64,000 bases of DNA. It comes from Catenaria anguillulae PL171 (lineage: Eukaryota > Blastocladiomycota > Blastocladiomycetes > Blastocladiales > Catenariaceae). This document shows positions 10,613 to 21,822 of this stretch, one piece after another. The DNA is taken from NCBI GenBank assembly GCA_002102555.1, contig MCFL01000065.1:1-64000 (forward strand), read 5' to 3'. The notes beneath the pieces are model-generated. The model was given only the letters and a program-made list of their open reading frames with translations, searched no databases and was not told where the DNA came from. Each line of letters begins with the position of its first letter. The first letter of the stretch is position 1. Both the position numbers and the translations under genes were made by a program.

Positions 10613-13600
10613 CTTTGGCATTATCTGTCCGTATCAGCGCTGACGTTTATTGTGCGACGTGTACATAGTCGAGGATTGTGCGCGTGCTGTTCAAAAAGGA
10701 CAAGAACATCAACAATGAGGTCCGTCTTTTTGGCTTTTGTGAGACCGCGTCCAGCCAACTCGACAATAACACCATGTTGCCGACATACATGTAGTGGTTT
10801 ATGCGCAAACGTGGTGTGCGCGTCCACCAACACCCAGTCTTTATCGGGTCCATGACCGACATTCTCACCGACTGCTGCGGCGCGTGCCCAAAGCCCAAGT
10901 CGGACCAAGACTTTGCCGACCTGGAAAAGTTTGTGCACGGCGACATCAAGTTCATCGAGGACGATCCCGGGCGCCAGTCCATTGGCTCGTTCCATCCGCT
11001 CACGGATGACGACTGGGCGTCAGACGCGTACATTCCAGGCGACCGCGCGCCGCTGTTTGCGGCCGTTTCGCGCGGCAACTTGAGTGCCATCACGACCTAC
11101 TTGGATGCGCATCCCGCGCATGATTTGGAAGCCAGGGATTGGGTTGGACGCACCTTGTTGCACTTGGCCGTGTTGTGTGCACGCACTGACATTGTACGCG
11201 AGCTCGTCCAGCGTGGCGCGAGGGTGTCGGCGCCCATGCCCGACGGCAGGTTGCCGTTGCATTTGGCGGTCGAGTATGGCCTGCAGGACATTGCCGAGAT
11301 TGTGTGGGAAAGGCAGGTCAAGAATGCGGCCGAGGTCGAAAAGATGGAAAAGGAGGGCAAGAAGGATGCAGACGGCGATGTGCAGATGGGCGAAGTAAAA
11401 CCGAATGGCGAAAAGGATGTGACCGCAAACGTGGCAAAGACCAAGCCCACGTCGGCCTTGTACGATGATGCCGAGGCAGAAGAGCTTGAGCCAGACGTGC
11501 ATGAGATTGACCACCGCGGTACGCTCATTTCTCACCCACTTGCGCACTGTTTTCAGCCAACTGACGCGAGGTTCAATATCCAGATTGGGACTACAACATG
11601 TCGCCGCTCAGCTACGCCATCCTGTACGGCCACATTGACCTTGTTCGCTGGCTGCTCGAATGCGGAGCTGCAGCGAAGCAAATCCCCAATTCCGCGTTGC
11701 CTCGCCTGCAGATTGCCAGCACCAAGCCGCTTGCGCTCGCCATGCTTTGCCCCGACATGTCCCGCGGCATGTTGATTGCGGAGATGTTGCTCGAGCGCGG
11801 AGCCAAGGTAGACGTACAAGTGCTCAACATGGCGTTGCAGTTGGACGACAAGAGCAACGACTTCCTGACGGGCAAGTCGGTGGCAAGTTCCGGACGCGGA
11901 TCGGCATTTTCCAATACTTTCTCGAAACCGACCCGTCGATTGCCACACCAAAGTCGCTCGACGAGCTCGTTGTTCTTGCCATTAATGCCAACAACCCAAA
12001 GGCGTTGCGCGACATCTTGGCCATGGGTGGTGCGGCGCAACGGACACCCAAACGGCTCATGCAGACCGAGGGCATTTCCATGGACGATGCTGAAGGCCGC
12101 TTGCGATATGAGACGCAGCCCATATCCGTCGCGATCCCGCAGTATGGCGGGGAAATGAATCCGGAAATCGTCAAGCTGTTGCTCGAACATGGCGCGGATC
12201 CCAAGACCAAGCCAAGCTCGTGGAGCGAGACGGCCTTGATTGACATTGTGGCCGGTGCCATTCAGTCGGACATGAACACGTTTGAGCGCTACTTGCCTGC
12301 GCATGACGACACGACGGCGGCGGCCAATAAGAAGGCTAAGGACAAGGCGCTCGAGCCGTGGAACGGTCCATTGCGCACATGCGACACGTACGACGAATTT
12401 GTGCGCGCCATCAAGGCCGGCCCGTTCATTTCCAAGGATACCGCCAAGACCGACGATGCCGACCTGGTCCCTGACAAGCTGTTCAAGGACCAAATGACGC
12501 GACTTGATCTCGGCAAGGAGACGTGGCAAAAGCTCGCTGCGAAGATGGACATTTACAACATGCTCTACAAGGCCGGTGCACGCCTCATGTCGACGCCTGA
12601 CAAGACCTCGTGGTCACCCAACATGACCGAAATCCGAGTCTACGTGTCCAACGGGTGGGGTCCCGCGCTGCTCACGGCCAAGCGCCCGTCAGTCGTTGCG
12701 CACGAGCGCGCCGAGCGTGCAAACAAGGTGCTGCCGGTGGTTCAAGAAAAAGGACGAAAAGTCAGCCAAGGAGGTGTTTGACGCCTTTTCATACATGACC
12801 ACGGCCAAATCGTGGCGTGCGTCGGCCGCTGTCCAGCCAGACATGCACCAGAGTACCTCGAACTGTTCCGGCTTGTGTGGGCAGGCGACGTGCAGGCCGT
12901 CTTGAATCATGTGCGCTCGTCGCGCGTGCTCGTGACGGTGTTCAATTCGCACCGCATCACGCCCTTGGGGCTGGCCGTTTTGCGCCACAATGCCGATATG
13001 GTGGCGGCGCTGATTCAAATCGCACACGCGCAGTACAAGGAACCCGAAAAGGGCGAGTCGGTCATCAAGGCGGTCAACAACTACGACTTAGTTCGGGATA
13101 TCGGCGTTGGCAGCGACGACGACGACGACGACGACGATGAGCACGACGATGAGCACGACGATGACGACGATTATGATGAGGACGACGATGGGATGGACGA
13201 GGACAACGTGACGACGACGACGGCCATCCGCACGCGTTGGGCACCAGCAAGCAGCCTCCGCCGCCGCCGTCTCACTCGCTCACGCACGTCCGCGACTTCA
13301 TTACGCAAGAGTTCAGCATTCACGCGGGCACCGACCAGTACCCGTCTCCCGACTCTGCGGCGCCCGGGTCGCTGACTGTGGCCCACTATTGCGCGCAGGA
13401 CAACTGGCGCCTGGATTGGAGGCCATCTTTGCCGCTGTGCGTGCCATCCCGCAAGACGAGCTCAAGTACGGTTGGGAAGTCATCAAGAAGGGCGTGGGCA
13501 TCACCTTCATTCACGGCGACTTCATAAACGACCTTGTGGGCGGCCAGCTCGATCTCCATCCAACCGACAACGGCCGACTTGCACTGTCCTTCTCATCGCC

Positions 13601-15136
13601 GTTTGCAGTTGCCCTGCGGTTGGGCCATGTTGACATCATCCAGTTCTTGATGCAAGAGACGCTGGGCGGGTTCCAAATGGCCGTGTTCCATCATCTCGAT
13701 GGACGCCTCGAGGACGAGCAAGCAAAGCAGGACGTGCAGTCTGGGTATGGGGCATGAAGACGGCCGAGCGATACCTACGTGGGCGTGCGTCCAACGGGTT
13801 GCCGCCGAAAAAGAAAAAGAAGGCGGCATTCAACCCTGAGATTGACCTTTGGGGCACGTTGCTGTCGGCTCAAAGTCGACGGCAGCTATCGAGTACCTGG
13901 CGAGCCCAAAGGCCGCGGCCGACGTGGTGGCGTTTGTTGCGGCCAAGCGTGGAGCGGATCCGCGGGCTGACGAGCTTGCCGACGTGGCCGTCCGCAAGCG
14001 GTTCGTGGAAAAGGTCTTGACATTGACTGCCCATTCGCGCGGCACGAGCAAGTTGAATGTGGTGCACTATGCTGTTGGCGCTGCGTCCTCCGTTGCCGCC
14101 GAAGGATACAAAACTTTGTCAAGCACCACCTCGGCATGCTGACCAAGCTGCGCGCACTCATTCCCGCGGCCGAATTCAGCCAGCTGCTCAATGCGAAATC
14201 AGGCGCAGACAAGACCCCGCTGTACCTCGCCTGTCCCAACCAGGCATCTCACGTCGCATCATCACGACCCTTCTCGACTTTGGCGCCGACCCCACCATCC
14301 AGTGCACGTACCGTGGATGGACAGCCCTCACCACCTGTGCGCGCGGTCCACGTCGCCCGCCATGGTCAAGTACGTGCGGTCGTTCCTCGCCACTGTTCCA
14401 CGGCGCACGCGGCGCGCATTCTGTCGTCGCGCTCGACGCGCTTCAAGCACACGCCGCTGGCTGTGGCCACGCTTGCGGGCAACCACGAGGTCGTCAATAC
14501 CTTTGGGGTATCTCGGATCCAACCTGGCCAAGTTGCAGGCCGCGTACCCTGCCGGGTTTACTGGCCCAGACCCGGTTCTTCACCCGGATTTCGTCTACTC
14601 GACGCCCATCCAGCTCGCCGCCAATGCGGCCAATGTCGAGCTGCTGCGTGTGCTCCGGGAGGCACAGCCCCAGGCATCGTGGTGGCACGCGGAAAATGCC
14701 GATGGCGCCACGCTCGCGGGCAGGGCCGTGCAGGCGTTCCGGTACGCCGTGCACACGGGCCAGGGGTTGGTGGGCCAGGTGGTTGTGCCCGATGCCAACG
14801 GGGTGGGTGGCGGCATTATGTGGAAGAGGAGGTGGCAGTCAAGGACTTGGCCGATGTACAAGCTTCGGGTGACGTGACTGACGAGGAGGAGGAGGACCAG
14901 GCACAAGCCGCAATACGGACGACAACAAGGACACCCCGAAAAAGGTCAAGGTGCTCAAGTCGCGTGCCGCGCCCGTGTCGCTGCTCGCCTATGTGCACGA
15001 GCTGGGCTTGTTGGATCGCGAGCACCTGGGCAAGCGCGTGTTGGTGCCTCAAGCTAAAGTGGTAGAGGCCGTCGCGAGCGTGTCAGAGGCGCTCAAGGAG
15101 GAGGGGCCAGTTGGTCTCAAAAGCAAGAGCTCATGA
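9264..15136 (+). CDS. Giant ankyrin-repeat protein with nucleotidyltransferase-like N-terminal domain; many frame breaks
   Basis: One long gene, probably about 1,900 residues. After a Pro-rich start comes a domain with LNWDNVFAAG, a GGSV-like turn near 9710, then DIDLFLYGLDEE near 9805 and MGFDVDSC near 10100. These resemble the G[GS]...DxD and later acidic motifs of pol beta-type nucleotidyltransferases, although that assignment is inference. Next comes a conserved block (TQTNTVDMTRRSPTYE, LAKYAKRGFEVRVP), then ankyrin repeats (for example GRTLLHLAVLCARTDIVREL, PLSYAILYGHIDLVRWLLE, IVKLLLEHGADP, TPLYLACP). An Asp/His-rich acidic tract lies near 13115-13200. Introns I can place: about 9914-10009, 10563-10668, 10715-10788 and 11519-11583. 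At least a dozen frame changes remain, too many for introns; either assembly indels or a decaying gene. Function unknown. Confidence 0.7.
10577..10612 (+). repeat. TTTC tetranucleotide microsatellite in an intron
   Basis: About nine copies of TTCT/TTTC sit inside the second intron of the ankyrin gene, where they may serve as the pyrimidine tract. Such arrays vary in length between strains. Confidence 0.85.
13114..13203 (+). repeat. GAC/GAT triplet repeat coding an acidic tract
   Basis: Imperfect GAC, GAT and CAC triplets within the ankyrin gene encode a run of Asp with interspersed Glu and His. One edge begins with eight near-perfect GAC units, the rest is degenerate. Confidence 0.75.
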
Positions 15137-15340
15137 CGGGCAAGCACGATGCGGGTGACCAACAAGGGGGTGCTTACACGGGGTCGTGCCGTGTGTATTA
15201 TTCGTAGTGGTTGCCAGTACTCAGATCGTCGTAGTTTTTATGTTGAGCGAAGCTTGTTATGCTTTTCACAGCGTTTCTTGAATACAAAAGTGCAGTATGA
15301 AAATACATCTTAGATCTACCTCGAAGAGGACGCATCCAAC

Positions 15341-16368
15341 TCAAAACTTGCCTGTTCGATTTGCCCACCACAAGTAGACTGGCAACCACGCATCCCCTGA
15401 TGGACGGCTCCCTGGAACAAGTCGAAATCGGCCTTTTCCAGCCTCCTCAACCACCTGGACGTTGGCACCACAGGCAACAGCGCCGCCATGGCTGGCCCCT
15501 TGACACTTGTGCCGTCCTTTTCCACATGGGTCCGTGCGGTAATGATATGGTCATTTGCCCTAGTTGCCAGCTCAAACACGGCACTGCTCAGCTCGTCACT
15601 CGGCCCATCGCGAATGACTTTTTCCACCACAACGCCATTGGAGGCACACACATCGGCGGGCAAGTAAAACAAGCGCGAGCGCAGGTGGAAGGGAGTCCCG
15701 CGAAGCAACGTGGCCATGGTTGCGGCCTTGCCCAGATGCGAGGCAATGTGGTCGATTTCGAGCGATTTGACGCCCTGGAGCTCGAGATGCAAGTACATCA
15801 AGGTGGATGCGGTGGATTCCGCATACTCTTCAATGGCATCAATCGACGGGTACTGCCTCGTCAAAAAGTTGTCTTGGCGTCCATTGACCACACGCTTGAG
15901 TCGATGCGCACCCAAGCCAAACTCGTGGACGCCCGCGGCGAGCATCACGGCAACTGGGTGGTTGGGTGTCTGGCCGCGGTGGATCGAGTCAATGGTATCG
16001 CGCCAGAACTGGAACCGCATGCGGCCGAGCGTATCGTCACGGACCGATTCGCGGATGTTGGCCAGCTCAATGTTGAAGGCACGCAGCCCCCACGAGACGG
16101 CGCGCTTGTTGGCAGGCAGGAAGAGAGACGCCAGATAGTGGTCGTGGTCGTGCTTGAAGACGAGGTCGCGGCAGTAGGCGGCGGCAGAGTCGAACGACAG
16201 CCGGTCTGCGGCACCGGCAGCAGCACTCGGGGTTGACGGCGGAGGTGGTGATGTTGACAAGTGAGCAACCTGTGCCGGTGCGTGTGCATGGCAGAGCGGG
16301 GCCCGGTGTGCGGATCGGCAGGCGGCCGTTGTGGCCAAAGCCAGTGTGCGCATGTTGCTGTGCATCAT
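15341..16368 (-). CDS. NDUFAF6-like complex I assembly factor (phytoene/squalene synthase fold)
   Basis: A mitochondrial matrix protein needed to assemble NADH dehydrogenase. Matching segments are YCRDLVFKHDHDHYLASLFL, WGLRAFNIELANIRESV, MRFQFWRDTID, ASHLGKAATMATLLRGTP, FYLPADVCASNGV, and KADFDLFQGAVHQG. The N terminus (ALATTAACRSAHRAPL) looks like a mitochondrial presequence. At the CCCC run 15394-15397 the frame is lost. The following frame reads DAWLPVYLWWANRTGKF and stops at 15341, the expected C terminus of the family, so a missing base is likely; read as given, the protein continues to 15316 with an unrelated tail. About 340 residues, usual for the family. The aspartates of true squalene synthases are not required in this subfamily. 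Confidence 0.85.
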
Positions 16369-16666
16369 GGTACTTATGTAACGGATTGATGGAATTTAAA
16401 TATTTAGTCGAGAACAGAGACAACATTTTGGATCCAAATCTCAATCTCGATCGGCATAATGAACTTCCAGAGCGTCCTTCCAGAACAATGTTCCACTAGT
16501 GACGGTCAGAGAAGAGTCAGATCGGAGGTCCATGTGTCCATGATCAGAGTCACTGACTTTCGTCTTGTCTTGTCTCGTCTCGTCTCACACTTCCTTCAGA
16601 CACTTTGAATGCATGCAGTACCCCGGCAGGACACAGTATACAGTATACAGTAATTTTGAACACACC
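16369..16666. promoter_or_regulatory. Divergent promoter between NDUFAF6-like and dUTPase genes
   Basis: About 300 bases separate the two start codons. It holds an AT-rich TTTAAATATTTAG near 16396, about 30 bases upstream of the NDUFAF6-like ATG, and three tandem ACAGTAT-type units near 16631-16652, just before the dUTPase ATG. No factor site is recognised. Confidence 0.4.
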
Positions 16667-17230
16667 ATGACTGCACCCTCGACCACCACCAACCACTCTG
16701 CCAACCTTGGCCCGCTCCGCATCAAGCGCCTCTCCCCGAACGCCCGCCTCCCGACCCGCGGCTCGCCCGGTGCTGCCGGCTATGACCTGTGCTCCGCGGT
16801 CGACCTCGTCATCAAGGCAAAGGACAAGGCCATGGTCGCGACCGACCTGGCCATTGCCGTTCCCCCCGGCACGTACGGCCGCGTGGCTCCGCGATCGGGC
16901 CTCGCCGTCAAGCACTTTATTGACGTGGGCGCCGGCGTGGTGGACGAGGATTACCGTGGCCATTTGCAGGTCGTGCTCTTCAACTTTTCCGACGTGGACT
17001 TTGTTATCAAGCAGGGTGATCGCATTGCCCAGTTGGTGCTCGAGCGCATTTACACGCCCCAAGTTGTCGAGGTTGAGGTACATGAATGCTTTGCTTTCTC
17101 CAAGATGCTATTCGTTCATTCCACCCTGTATTCTTTTATTCACACTTGTTGAGCACAACAGTCATTGGAAGACACGGCGCGTGGAGCAGGTGGATTCGGA
17201 TCAACGGGCGGGTTCACCTCGTCTGCGTAA
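16667..17230 (+). CDS. dUTP diphosphatase (dUTPase), trimeric type, two exons
   Basis: Hydrolyses dUTP to dUMP and pyrophosphate, keeping uracil out of DNA and supplying dUMP for thymidylate synthesis. All five motifs are present in order: [10 protein letters not shown] (I), PRSGLA (II), [14 protein letters not shown] (III, with the catalytic Asp and Tyr), [12 protein letters not shown] (IV), and [10 protein letters not shown] (V). Motif V lies on a second exon. The intron is 17078-17161 (GTACAT...CAACAG), between Glu and Ser codons, so the 3' exon is only about 70 bases. About 159 residues, normal for a eukaryotic dUTPase. No organelle presequence is obvious. The start at 16667 has a good context (CACACCATG). 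Confidence 0.95.
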
Positions 17231-17311
17231 AAAGAATCAAAAGTCAATTCAAGTCGTATTGTATATGTCTACATTATGTACAAGTGTGCTCATTCATTCT
17301 TTTCCGAAAAT

Positions 17312-17650
17312 TTACTTTGTCTTGTCATGAAACCCAAGATTCTGCATCTCGTCCTTGGCCATCAACCCACGTTGCATCCGGCACTCGAGGTACGCCTTGG
17401 ACAGCTCGCGGCATGACATGTTGCTTGCCTTGGATTCCTTGAGGCATTTCAGGTATTTTTGCACCAGCGCTTTGCATTCGCCGTCATGATCCAAGGGAAA
17501 CGCCCCACGCTCTGGCGGAGAATCGTAACGTTGCTGAGGTCTTTGAATGGACAGAGAAATGTCAGGAGTGTGGACTCGGTTGCGGGCTGAGAATTGAGAG
17601 AAACAAAAGAACGGACTTTGGGGTGCGCCGAAGCTGCTCATGGTGGTCAA
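17312..17650 (-). CDS. COX19: COX19-like CHCH protein, cytochrome c oxidase assembly
   Basis: A small twin-Cx9C protein of the mitochondrial intermembrane space that takes part in copper delivery or redox control for cytochrome c oxidase assembly. The signature is PPERGAFPLDHDGEC, then C-x9-C (CKALVQKYLKC) and a second C-x9-C (CRELSKAYLEC), followed by RMQRGLMAKDEMQNLGF, all as in COX19. The N-terminal extension of about 45 residues before PPERG is longer than usual and Phe/Ser-rich. It contains CTGAC followed by a pyrimidine-rich stretch and AAAG, so part may be an intron. The start may be the ATG at 17650 or the one at 17641 (MSSFGAP). Tail-to-tail with dUTPase and divergent to uS17m. Confidence 0.9.
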   Translation of the reverse strand: MTTMSSFGAPQSPFFCFSQFSARNRVHTPDISLSIQRPQQRYDSPPERGAFPLDHDGECKALVQKYLKCLKESKASNMSCRELSKAYLECRMQRGLMAKDEMQNLGFHDKTK

Positions 17651-18047
17651 GTGTTAGTCGAGGAGGTAGCTGTTTGGTCCATTCCAATATCAAGCATCAA
17701 TGCTTGGTACATAGTTTTGTCTGTCCAGTTGGAAAAACAGAAAGCATGCCGATCGGACAAGGCGGCAGATCGACAGCCCAGCCCATACGCTCAACTCAAG
17801 CTCCCATTTTCCGAACACTCGGTAGAGGGATTACAATTGGCATTGGGACAGCCTTCCTACTCAATGAATACGCTCTAGGCACTCGCCCGACACTCTGTAC
17901 CGCTCATCTGCCCGGCAAGGTTTCCACTGCCCTGCGCCCACCCATCCATCCAGTCCAATCCCGGATCCACGATAACCACACCAGGATCCACCAAGTGAAC
18001 AACCAAACAAGCTCCCATCCATTCCACTCATTCTTCGATACATCACC
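17651..18047. promoter_or_regulatory. Divergent promoter between COX19 and uS17m genes
   Basis: About 400 bases between two start codons of mitochondrial genes pointing apart. Pyrimidine-rich near the uS17m start. No gene or recognised element. Confidence 0.4.
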
Positions 18048-18395
18048 ATGGTCAAGCAAAACTTTGTCGGCACCGTCGTCCGCACCATGGCCAACGAATG
18101 CAAAGTGCGTGTGGAGCGCCACGTCGAGCACCCAAGGGTCCACAAGCTCATTCCCTTCCACAAGTCGTTCATTTGCGCCGATAAGGGTAACAAGGCCCAG
18201 ATCGGCGACGTTGTCCGGATACAGTCTATCAAGCCCATCACGCCCATCAAGTACTTTGAGGTCTCGAGCGTCATCCAGCTCGGCATGCGCATCAACGATC
18301 CGGTCACGGGCGAGGTCCGAGCGTTCTTGCCCGATGGGTTCATCAAGGACTATTCAAAGTTTCCCGAGCAGCGGCCCAAGAAGGGCAGGCGGTAA
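18048..18395 (+). CDS. Mitochondrial small-subunit ribosomal protein uS17m
   Basis: An OB-fold rRNA-binding protein of the mitochondrial small subunit, 115 residues in one exon. Typical segments are FVGTVVRTMANECKVRVERH, HPRVHKLIPFHKSF, KAQIGDVVRIQSIKPI and TPIKYFEVSSVI, followed by a basic C terminus (RPKKGRR). The Val-Gly-Thr-Val-Val opening, Gly-Asp-Val-Val-Arg-Ile loop and basic surface are those of S17. There is no cleaved presequence, as in fungal MRPS17. Start context CATCACCATGG is strong. Confidence 0.9.
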   Translation: MVKQNFVGTVVRTMANECKVRVERHVEHPRVHKLIPFHKSFICADKGNKAQIGDVVRIQSIKPITPIKYFEVSSVIQLGMRINDPVTGEVRAFLPDGFIKDYSKFPEQRPKKGRR

Positions 18396-18822
18396 GTTGG
18401 GCATTAGTGGTGTTGAGGCCTTGTTCTTGGTCTTCTTCTCAGGAGACAAAATGGGTTGTACTGTCGTTTTTCGTTAACATACACTTGTTAGTTCCGCTTC
18501 CCACCCTATCTGACCTCTTGTCTCATGGCATTTCGAGCCAGCGTGTCGGTTCGAGTTGGCAGTGGAGGCAAACTGCAGAGCAAAGGCCTCCTCGAGCAGG
18601 AGCACTTGCTTGGCGCGAGACGACTGCCACTTCAAGTTGGCACCTCTGGCGCGCGCTACAAAGAACGAGCTCCATGATAATCCATGCCATGTACACGGGC
18701 ACTTGAAGCAATACATTCACATCGACCCTAGCATCGACCAACCATCCGCGTCCGCCATCAAGCCTACCCTCTCCCTTGCTCGTATAACGCCACCCCTCGA
18801 ACCTACTACACATATCAGCACG
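18396..18822. other. Intergenic region before Vps68/TMEM50 gene
   Basis: About 430 bases with no supported gene. Short frames on both strands have no coding signature. It presumably holds the uS17m 3' end and the next promoter; the 60 bases before the next ATG are C-rich and purine-poor. Confidence 0.45.
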
Positions 18823-19719
18823 ATGCCTCGTCGACTTCCTGGCTGCTTTTACAAGGACTGCTTCTGCTTCAACACGTCCGACTTTGCGCCCTACTGGGCA
18901 GAGATTATCGGATACTCGTGTGGCGCCGTCGTATGCTCACTCAGTTCTCGTCGGCCTTGCCCTTTTGCCGAGTTCAACCCATGCTAACTGTTGATACACC
19001 GCACGTTGCTCGTGAATCACTCGTGATTTCTGTGTCTAGTTTGCCGTAGGATGGTGGCTGTTCATCGGTTTGTACTGCATTGTCTCTCTGCGTTTATTAC
19101 CCGTCCGGCTCGCTCACTTACCTTGTTTTTTTGCCACTCACACACTCGAAAAAGACGCCATCATGTTTGCCGGCAGCCACGCGCTGCCCGTGTCTGTGGC
19201 ATTTGACGACTGGGTGCCAGGCATCCTCAACACCATGGCGCTCATCATGATCAACTCGGTCGACAAAAACCTGCTCAATGGCGCGGAAAACCTGTTTTAC
19301 GGCGACGGCGGCGTTGCGTGGAAGGCGCGCTTGTTTGCGTTTTTGGGTGTGGCTCTGGGCATTGGGTCGCTTGGCGGATCGATTGTATGTTCATGGCGTG
19401 GGCGACGGGCTTGCAATGGACCAAATGATGCGGGTGTGAGCTGACGAGCGTGGCATGTATGTGTAGACTATCCTGGCACTCAAGTATATCAACCCGGGAT
19501 ATGTCGGCGAGCAAGCCTGGACCGGGTTCGCGATCGTTGCTCAAAACTTTTTGATTTTCGTCAGGTTCGTATGGACTGTATCTGGATGTTCAGTCCGAGC
19601 GTGAGAAACAGTGCTGACATTGCGTTGCATGTACCGCTTGCGTATCGTGTAGTGGCATGTGTCTCTGGCTGTTCAGGTCACTTGAGCGCGGCGAAGAGTA
19701 CAGCATTGCCTTGCCGTAA
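18823..19719 (+). CDS. Vps68/TMEM50 (UPF0220) family membrane protein, five exons
   Basis: A four-span membrane protein of the endosomal/vacuolar pathway; yeast Vps68 acts in vacuolar protein sorting. Exons are 18823-18930, 19040-19067, 19155-19384, 19467-19564 and 19653-19719, with consistent phases. Family segments: FAVGWWLFIDAIMF, the typical second-loop DDWVPGILNTMALIMINSVD, WKARLFAFLGVALGIGSLGG, and the ending GEEYSIALP, which resembles the Vps68 C terminus (SYSLTL). Length is about 176 residues, right for the family. A tiny 28-base second exon makes this gene easy to misannotate. Confidence 0.9.
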
Positions 19720-20168
19720 ACCATCCTTCCGGGCGAGACCCGATAGGTCGAGTCGAGGTGATCGGTATATACTGTACATACATGGATCCCCACTTTTCTG
19801 GTCGTAATGTGACTGTCGGTTTGACAGGTCGCGCAAAGGCGTTGTCACAAGGAGCCCAGCAGGCCGTCAATCGGCCTTCCCAGACTGGAGCTGATTTAAC
19901 ATTGCGTCACGACTGCCCAGAGACAGCCCCACATCTGGACTTCAACAACTCTACATTCCAGACGAACGTGTTTTAAACTGTTGTGGACTTGCTGACGCAA
20001 GCGCGCTACAACATTAATTCGATGGAGCTGAATCAAGTAGACACGAGTGAAGTGTTTACACATGCTCGATCCGCACACGAGGACGAAACGTCTCATTGGA
20101 TTCGCACAGCATTCATTACATTTCGCGAAAAAAACACCACAAACAAGAACCAAGCGAAACAAAGATTC

Positions 20169-20762
20169 TTACTTGAGGGGCACGAAACGCGACGAGTTGG
20201 TGGCACCGATACCGGGACGACCGTGCTTGACGGGCTTGTAGGTGATGGAGAACTCACCAAGGTAGTGGCCAACCATCTCGGGGCGCACTTCGACTTGGTT
20301 GAAGGTCTTGCCGTTGTACACACCAACGATCGAGCCAATCATCTCGGGAACAATAATCATGTTGCGCAAGTGGGTCTTGACAACAGCGGGCTTCTCGTTC
20401 TCGGGGCACTCCTTACGGGCCTTGCGGAGCTTCTTGATCAAGGTCAAGGGCTTGCGCTTGAGACCGCGCTGGAAGCGACGGCGGGCACGGCAGTGAACGA
20501 GCTCGACGAGCTGATGGCAAGTTTAAGGGCGTACGTGTTAGTTGTAACCTGAATCGATTCGACCGGACGGCTATTCGTGCAACGGGGTCACAATTTCCAG
20601 ATGCCCAGGAGACGCAAGTTGCATCCTTCCGTGTAACCCCGCCAAAAACCAAGAGGCAAACGATTAACGAACCTGCTCAGAGGTGAGGTCCATAAGATCC
20701 TCAAGATCGACACCGCGGTAGGTGAACTTGCGGAAAGTGCGCTTCTTGGGAGCGTTGTCGGC
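20169..20762 (-). CDS. 40S ribosomal protein uS19 (RPS15), start exon not found
   Basis: A component of the small ribosomal subunit head near the decoding centre. The last exon (20169-20510) reads [77 protein letters not shown] and SSRFVPLK, close to human RPS15. The middle exon (20673-20762) reads [20 protein letters not shown] and MDLTSEQ. Both junctions have GT-AG. The middle exon begins straight after an acceptor (ATTAG), so the ATG must lie on an upstream exon that may hold little more than the start codon. I could not fix it in the roughly 400 bases upstream. Confidence 0.95.
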
Positions 20763-21822
20763 CTAATGTATGCGAAAGTGCAAATCGTCAGACACACATT
20801 CCTGTGCTAGTGGGTGCGGCGAAGATTTGCGAATGCGCCGCAGAGAACTGCAAAGGACAAGCTGCTGCGCCAACGATAATCAGACGTGACAACCGAGAAC
20901 GGGCGAAATGTTGTTGCACAGGGAATTACAGCTCGATCCAACCTAGTATCTCCCCAAAGCTGCAATCTTGACGAGATCGTCTCGTGATGCGGGTCCGCTC
21001 AACGAAAGGGTCGACATAATCGAGTTGAAATGACCGAGGTCCACTAGCAGATTGATACGGTTCGACAAGACCAAGCTTTGGGTCGACGATATTGATGCAG
21101 GCGCAGGTTCACGAGGCGGTTGGCGCAGCAGCGACGGTCCAATGCAGTTTTGCGCAGGTTCATGGCAGTTTCGATTCATTGAGGGCGGTAGTACGCAACC
21201 ATTTTGAATAATCGTTCGGCTGAAAGAGGGATCTCATACAAGAATGAACAGGCAACCGAGTGGATGCAAGTGGCGCAAGAGGATCGACAAGCGGTCCGTC
21301 GATCACGTCTTGACCAATGAACGTGTCGCGTTGTGTTTCACAAACGAAAACTGACTCCATCATGACTACTCCTGCTCGCAAAACTGTGACCTCCACACGA
21401 CAACGAGAGTTGTCAGTGCTATAGCTGTGCACCGTTTGCTCTCTTTGCTCTTGCCACTTCGCGGCAGATCGAATCAGGTCCACACTTTCCTTTTCCCCAA
21501 GCTAACCCGACGTTCATTCACCGCTCAGTTCATACTTGTTCCTCAACCGGAATCCACGGAGGTATCACCAAATGTGGAACATGACATGGCTCTTGCTGGA
21601 AAACACGCACATAACATCAGATCAGTTCCATGGCCAGCGGGTCCGCATTGCTTTATAGGCTCGACTGGATTGAAACGTCAACGACCACGATTGTTTCGTC
21701 CGTCTTAACGCAAGCATGTATTAATATACAGCCTTCGTCCCAACCGACCCTCGGCAATCACCCCTTCCTTATATCCTACAGCCGTATCGATCTCCCTCGT
21801 CTCCCAACTCTCGCGCCTCGCC
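20763..21822. other. Region upstream of uS19, probably start exon and promoters
   Basis: About 1 kb. The uS19 start exon should lie here on the minus strand, probably within 500 bases of 20762; an ATG-GTT near 21202 on the minus strand is one candidate. The rest gives the promoter of the following oxygenase gene. No other gene is supported. Confidence 0.4.

Noticed and set aside
11612-12529. Long antisense frames across the ankyrin gene
   Set aside because: The plus strand carries recognisable ankyrin repeats throughout; antisense translations have no repeat or domain signal.
9264-15136. Programmed ribosomal frameshifting as the cause of the frame changes
   Set aside because: There are a dozen or more changes without shared slippery sites or following structures, and unrelated genes show the same pattern.
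17312-17650. A definite intron in the COX19 N-terminal extension
   Set aside because: The best donor (GTCCGT) and acceptor (TTCAAAG) give a length that is not compatible with the downstream frame, so I only mention it as a possibility.
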